Assembly (NCBI GenBank): GCA_002402325.1
Contig: DHFQ01000173.1
Location: 1 to 9,259 of the forward strand
Length of the DNA stretch: 9,259 bases
Direction: 5' to 3'
DNA from: Candidatus Aminicenantes bacterium UBA4820
GTDB taxonomy: Bacteria; Acidobacteriota; UBA4820
Position 1 is the stretch's first letter. Each line of letters opens with the position of its first letter. Both the position numbers and the translations under genes were made by a program. Positions 6,320-9,259 of the stretch are shown in pieces. The notes under the pieces are model-generated. The model had not been told where the DNA came from, did no database searches, and saw nothing but the letters and a program-made list of their open reading frames with translations.

Positions 6320-6922
6320 ATGTTAAGACCAAAGTTGGGAGATCTTCTCCTTGAAGCAAATTTGATTGATGAAGTTCAAATGAAAATAGCCCTTGAGGAG
6401 CAGAAAAGGCTTGGAACGAAATTTGGATCAACTCTTATTACTCTCCATTTTATTGATGAAAATGTTTTGACCGCTTTCTTATCAAAGCAATTGGATATGC
6501 CCTGTGTCTCCCTACATAATATTGAAATCACTCCTAAAGTTCTTGCAAAAATCCCAAAAGAGGTTGCCTTTAAGTATGAAGTTATACCGGTTAGAGTTGA
6601 AAAGGGAAATTTATATGTCGCAATGACAGACCCGATGGATGTTGAGGCGATAGAGGAAATTGAAAAGATAACTTCTTTGAGAGTTGTTCCAATGGTTGCA
6701 CCTCAAAGTAGTATAAGGGAATGTCTTCAAACAAGGTATGAGGTTTTTCAGGAGAAAATCAACTCTTTTGATGAAATACCATCAGGTTTTGAAGAGGTAA
6801 TCAAAGAGGTAGAAGAGTTGCAAACATTAGGTCCAGCCTTTGTTGAAATAAAGGCAAAACTTGATAGAATTGAAAAGAAAGTTGATAAAATTATTTCAAT
6901 CCTCGAAAAGAATTTAGATTAA
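6320..6922 (+). CDS. Stand-alone GspE/MshE N-terminal domain (MshEN-like) protein
   Basis: This 200-aa protein contains the domain normally fused to the front of type II secretion and type IV pilus assembly ATPases (GspE, PilB, MshE), but no ATPase follows. Two tandem MshEN-type repeats are readable: KLGDLLLEANLIDE...ALEEQ (5-28) and KFGSTLITLHFIDE...FLSKQ (34-57). The second alpha/beta part contains IPKEVAFKYEVIPVRVEKGNLYVAMTDPMDVEAIEEI. In MshE these repeats bind cyclic di-GMP. Here the Gly expected in the middle of each repeat is Asn14 and His43, so binding is uncertain. The last 35 residues are a charged coiled coil (IKAKLDRIEKKVDKIISILEKNLD). The start at ATG 6320 is chosen because GGAGG lies 5 nt upstream; the frame extends back to a TTG at 6275 that encodes only a Phe/Leu-rich stretch. 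A role as a c-di-GMP sensor or ATPase partner for pili is inference. Confidence 0.85.
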   Translation: MLRPKLGDLLLEANLIDEVQMKIALEEQKRLGTKFGSTLITLHFIDENVLTAFLSKQLDMPCVSLHNIEITPKVLAKIPKEVAFKYEVIPVRVEKGNLYVAMTDPMDVEAIEEIEKITSLRVVPMVAPQSSIRECLQTRYEVFQEKINSFDEIPSGFEEVIKEVEELQTLGPAFVEIKAKLDRIEKKVDKIISILEKNLD

Positions 6923-8201
6923 TTTTATAAAGTTTCAATTTTTCATAAAATGTTGACCTTGAAATTTTTAACTCTTCACAACTTTTTCTCACATTTCCTC
7001 TATTTGTTTTTAATACTTCAATTATCTTTTGAGATTCTCCTTCTTCTTTTAAATCCTTTAAGGAGTTTTTTCCTTCATAAAAAATTATCTCCTGAGGGAG
7101 GTTTTCAAGTGAAATTTTTCCTTCACCAAGAAGGACAACCCTTGCCATCGCTCTTTTTAGTTCTCTAACATTTCCTTTGAAAGGATAATTTCTCAATTTT
7201 TCGAAAAACTCCTCTTCAGGCTCTTCATAAATAAAGCCCTCTCTTTTGCAACTCTCCTTTAAAAAATGTTTTGCAAGAATGTAGATATCCTCTTTTCTCT
7301 CTCTAAGAGGGGGAATTTCTATTTTTATCCCATTCAATCTATAAAAAAGGTCTTTTCTGAATTTGTTTTCTAAAACCATCTCTTCAAGATTTTTATTTGT
7401 TGCTGCTATAAGTTTTACATTAACTTTTATTTCCTTATCCGAACCAACGGGAATTATTGATGATTCTTCAATTGCCCTCAAAAGTTTTGGTTGTAATGAG
7501 ATGTTCAAATCACCAATTTCATCAAGAAATAAAGTTCCCGAATCCGCACTCAGGAATTTCCCCTTTCTCTCTTCAACGGCTCCTGTAAATGCGCCCTTTT
7601 TATGACCAAAAAGTTCAGATTCTGCAAGTTCATCTGGTATTGCTGAGCAATTAACGGCAACGAAGGGTCCTCTTGAATTTTTTGAAAGGGAATGGATGAA
7701 CTTTGCGATTAGTTCTTTTCCCGTTCCTGTCTCTCCAAATATCAAGATTGGTTCACTTCCTCTTGCAACCTTCTCTGACAGATTTAAAACTGCCTCCATC
7801 TGTTTTGAATCGTAGACAATTTCATCGCGACTCTCTCTCTTTAAACTTGTTTCGTTGCAAGCATTTTGCAAAGTGATCAAAAGTTTCTCTCTATCAAAAG
7901 GTTTTTCAATGAAATCGTAAGCACCAGTTTTAACTGCTTCAACCGCTGAAGAGATTGATGCATGTCCCGAAATCATTATCACATTAACAACATTTCTTTT
8001 TAAAAGTGGAATTAAATCCCTTCCATCTCCATCTGGAAGAAGCATATCAACCAGTGCAACATCCATCTCTTTGGAAGAAATAATCTCTTTTGCTTCTTTT
8101 AAATTGGATGCTACAAGAACTTCGTATCCTTTTTTTGAAAGGATTGAAGTCAAAACCTCCCTTATTCCCTTTTCGTCATCGACTATTAGAACCTTTGCCA
8201 T
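6891..8201 (-). CDS. NtrC-family sigma-54-dependent response regulator
   Basis: This 436-aa cytoplasmic transcription activator has three domains. The receiver (about 1-115) has D8/D9, phosphoacceptor D52, S78 and K100. The AAA+ sigma-54 interaction domain has Walker A GETGTGKE (156-163), GAFTGA (203-208, the loop that contacts sigma-54) and Walker B GTLFLDEIGD (222-231). A Fis-type helix-turn-helix lies at about 390-429 (NRGNVRKSCEELKISRSTFYEKLK). All catalytic motifs look intact. It should activate promoters of the -24/-12 type after phosphorylation by a histidine kinase that is not visible in the window. The start at 8201 is chosen because MAKVLIVDDE is a normal receiver N-terminus; the frame continues 47 codons upstream to 8342, but that extension is AT-driven and unlike the family. 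There is no ribosome binding site, and the promoter position suggests a leaderless mRNA. Given the neighbouring pilus-type genes a PilR-like role is possible but unproven. Its 3' end overlaps the convergent gene by 32 bp. Confidence 0.93.
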   Translation of the reverse strand: MAKVLIVDDEKGIREVLTSILSKKGYEVLVASNLKEAKEIISSKEMDVALVDMLLPDGDGRDLIPLLKRNVVNVIMISGHASISSAVEAVKTGAYDFIEKPFDREKLLITLQNACNETSLKRESRDEIVYDSKQMEAVLNLSEKVARGSEPILIFGETGTGKELIAKFIHSLSKNSRGPFVAVNCSAIPDELAESELFGHKKGAFTGAVEERKGKFLSADSGTLFLDEIGDLNISLQPKLLRAIEESSIIPVGSDKEIKVNVKLIAATNKNLEEMVLENKFRKDLFYRLNGIKIEIPPLRERKEDIYILAKHFLKESCKREGFIYEEPEEEFFEKLRNYPFKGNVRELKRAMARVVLLGEGKISLENLPQEIIFYEGKNSLKDLKEEGESQKIIEVLKTNRGNVRKSCEELKISRSTFYEKLKLYKINLNSFRGLK

Positions 8202-8208
8202 AGATTTT

Positions 8209-8237
8209 ATTTTATACTCAAATGAAAATCTTTTCAA
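8209..8237 (-). promoter_or_regulatory. Promoter of the NtrC-type gene, predicting a leaderless transcript
   Basis: On the - strand TTGAAA (8237-8232) is followed by 17 bp and TAAAAT (8214-8209), within TATAAAATAAAAT. The predicted transcription start, 7 bp beyond the -10, is at about 8202, next to the A of the ATG at 8201. No Shine-Dalgarno sequence lies between the -10 and the start codon. Confidence 0.5.
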
Positions 8238-8258
8238 AATTATAAGAAAAATAGAAAA

Positions 8259-8276
8259 TTGAAATGTGAATTTCAA
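8259..8276. promoter_or_regulatory. Perfect inverted repeat upstream of the NtrC-type promoter
   Basis: TTGAAAT, a 4-bp spacer GTGA, then ATTTCAA form an 18-bp perfect dyad. Its centre lies about 66 bp upstream of the predicted transcription start of the NtrC-type gene. The size and symmetry fit an operator for a dimeric regulator; the layout loosely recalls CRP/FNR sites but does not match either consensus. The region is AT-rich, so chance is a real alternative. Confidence 0.35.
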
Positions 8277-8369
8277 ACAATATTTTGAGCAGATAAATTC
8301 AAACCATTGCCAGAAATTGCTACCTTTAACAAAATAGACCAAAAAAAATCATTACGCTATTTTTTATTG

Positions 8370-8407
8370 AAAAAAAATCCGACATTGAATTTCACCTCAA
8401 TATCGGA
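8370..8407 (-). terminator. Intrinsic terminator of the pseudopilin gene
   Basis: TCCGACATTGA (8378-8388) pairs with TCAATATCGGA (8397-8407), an 11-bp stem with one G-U type pair and an 8-nt loop. Read on the - strand it is followed by eight T (A-run 8370-8377). It begins 25 bp after the pseudopilin stop codon. The flanking T-run at 8410-8414 could let it also work on the + strand. Confidence 0.85.
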
Positions 8408-8432
8408 TATTTTTAAGAGTGCTCTTTTTTTC

Positions 8433-9056
8433 TTACCATCTTGCTATTTCTGACCACGCCCCTCCTCTAAACCTGTAAATTTTTATTCTCCCGTCAATAC
8501 CAACAACCCTTATTGCAAAACCACTTTCCTCATATCCATCAGCAATGTATAAAGTTCCTGGTGTTGCGGTAGCTTTGGGAGAGAAAGTCAGAATATCCCC
8601 TCTTCCAAATTTTATTGGGTCTTTACTTTCAAATTGCTTATTAGAAGGGTCTTTCGTTGCTCCCTCAGGAATTGCGATTCTTGCATCTTCTTTTGTCAGT
8701 TTTTCCCAATCTGTCAAAGGAGTGTCTTTCTTTGTTTTGATATCGTCGCTGTTTATGCCATCATAGTCTCCATCTTTGTAAATCCTCACAAGAACTTCAT
8801 CATTTTCCTCTTTAAAAACAATTCCACAGTCAACACCTTGTGAAATTGCAACACTTCTACATTCATTACTTATGGCTTGAACTGTCGTTACGATAGACTC
8901 TGAGTAAGATTTATCTTTTATTTTTCCAATCGCCGTTACTGAAATCAGGAAAAAAACAGACATTACCACAATCGAGGTCATCATTTCAATCAAGGAAAAA
9001 CCATATTCCATTTCACCCTCAAGCATCTCTTCTCTTTTTCTTGTTTTGTTAACCAT
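8433..9056 (-). CDS. GspH/FimT-family type IV pseudopilin
   Basis: This 207-aa protein is a minor pilin or pseudopilin of a type IV pilus or type II secretion-like machine, made as a prepilin and inserted in the inner membrane. The class III signal is clear: a 19-residue leader ending EYG, then FSLIEMMTSIVVMSVFFLISV. Prepilin peptidase would cut after Gly19, and Glu is at mature position +5. The C-terminal part reads LTFSPKATATPGTLYI and IRVVGIDGRIKIYRFRGGAW, the pattern that ends GspH/FimT proteins. DGDYDGINSDD in the middle has the DxDxDG spacing of a calcium-binding loop. The start at 9056 is preferred because AAGGAGGA (9068-9061) leaves 4 nt before it (GGAGG ends 5 nt before); an in-frame ATG at 9071 lies at the edge of that site and would add MKEEK. 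The leader is unusually acidic near the cleavage site. It lies between two terminators, so it may be a single-gene transcript. Confidence 0.92.
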   Translation of the reverse strand: MVNKTRKREEMLEGEMEYGFSLIEMMTSIVVMSVFFLISVTAIGKIKDKSYSESIVTTVQAISNECRSVAISQGVDCGIVFKEENDEVLVRIYKDGDYDGINSDDIKTKKDTPLTDWEKLTKEDARIAIPEGATKDPSNKQFESKDPIKFGRGDILTFSPKATATPGTLYIADGYEESGFAIRVVGIDGRIKIYRFRGGAWSEIARW

Positions 9057-9060
9057 TTTT

Positions 9061-9068
9061 TCCTCCTT
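9061..9068 (-). promoter_or_regulatory. Strong Shine-Dalgarno that fixes the pseudopilin start
   Basis: AAGGAGGA on the - strand ends 4 nt before ATG 9056. The alternative upstream ATG at 9071 immediately precedes this site and has only terminator sequence before it, so 9056 is the better start. Confidence 0.75.
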
Positions 9069-9073
9069 CATTC

Positions 9074-9103
9074 AAAAAAAGGGGCGGAGATTTTCTCCGC
9101 CCC
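9074..9103 (-). terminator. Strong intrinsic terminator after the comEA-like gene
   Basis: On the - strand GGGGCGGAGA, a 3-nt loop and TCTCCGCCCC form a 10-bp perfect, GC-rich hairpin followed by seven T (A-run 9074-9080). It starts 12 bp after the stop of the comEA-like gene and ends only about 17 bp before the pseudopilin start. Confidence 0.93.
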
Positions 9104-9115
9104 GGTTGAGCCCCC

Positions 9116-9259
9116 TTACAAAGTTATGTAGGGTTTGATCTGCTCAAAAATCTTTGGTCCTATCCCTTTTACATTCCTCAGTTCCTCTAATGTCTTGAAG
9201 GATTTAACTGAATTTCTGTATTCAATTATCCTTTTAGCCATTGCGGGTCCAACTTTGGG
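9116..9259 (-). CDS. ComEA-like helix-hairpin-helix protein, C-terminal fragment
   Basis: Only the last 47 codons are in the window; the gene continues past its end. They encode two helix-hairpin-helix units: KVGPAMAKRIIEYRNSVKSF, with its first loop residues cut off, and LEELRNVKGIGPKIFEQIKPYITL. This is the C-terminal DNA-binding half of ComEA-type proteins, which bind incoming double-stranded DNA during natural transformation. The ending PYITL is usual for the family. Whether the complete protein has the N-terminal signal or membrane anchor of true ComEA cannot be seen, and small cytoplasmic HhH proteins remain an alternative. DNA uptake commonly depends on type IV pili, which fits the pseudopilin next to it. 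It ends in its own terminator. Confidence 0.88.
   Translation of the reverse strand, partial: PKVGPAMAKRIIEYRNSVKSFKTLEELRNVKGIGPKIFEQIKPYITL

Noticed and set aside
8202..8342. 47-codon upstream extension of the NtrC-type protein
   Set aside because: The extension is aromatic- and Lys-rich, unlike any receiver N-terminus, and has no ribosome binding site. The promoter and the normal MAKVLIVDDE start point to 8201.

Overview
The window is about 9.3 kb of AT-rich bacterial chromosome. The mix of genes resembles Acidobacteriota, Aminicenantota or deltaproteobacterial-type genomes: a RomR-like receiver protein, degenerate CheW-like proteins, a stand-alone GspE/MshE N-terminal domain protein, a small DUF4845-like membrane protein, a sigma-54 activator, a GspH/FimT pseudopilin and a ComEA-type protein. 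The lineage cannot be fixed from this window alone, and no rRNA, tRNA or cas gene is present.

Layout. 1-241: the trailer end of a CRISPR array read on the + strand. It has four repeat copies, two of them visibly degenerate, and its start lies outside the window. 242-559: no convincing gene, but possible repeat remnants and a pair of 11-bp direct repeats ahead of a good promoter (560-587). 607-3008: a three-gene + strand operon of two diverged CheW-like proteins, overlapping by 8 nt, and a 528-aa protein. The third protein has an intact receiver domain, a long Glu/Pro-rich and probably disordered middle, and a conserved helical tail. This is the architecture of RomR, the Myxococcus polarity protein that links a chemosensory system to type IV pilus pole switching. 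3082-5745: valyl-tRNA synthetase. 5793-6158: a small single-pass membrane protein with its own promoter, whose -35 overlaps the valS stop. 6320-6922: a stand-alone MshEN-type protein. It is convergent with, and overlaps by 32 bp, an NtrC-family sigma-54 activator on the - strand (8201-6891), which appears to be made from a leaderless mRNA. 9056-8433 (-): a GspH/FimT-like pseudopilin between two clear intrinsic terminators. 9259-9116 (-): the C-terminal end of a ComEA-like helix-hairpin-helix protein.

How the genes fit together. Apart from valS and the CRISPR array, most genes point to type IV pili: a chemosensory/polarity module, a possible c-di-GMP-responsive ATPase-like domain, a PilR-like activator type, a minor pseudopilin and a DNA-uptake protein. 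The most interesting hypothesis is that the operon at 607-3008 is a compact chemosensory output module. In it, two unusual CheW-like adaptors would feed a RomR/PopZ-like polar scaffold, with no CheA, MCP, mglA or mglB visible in the window.
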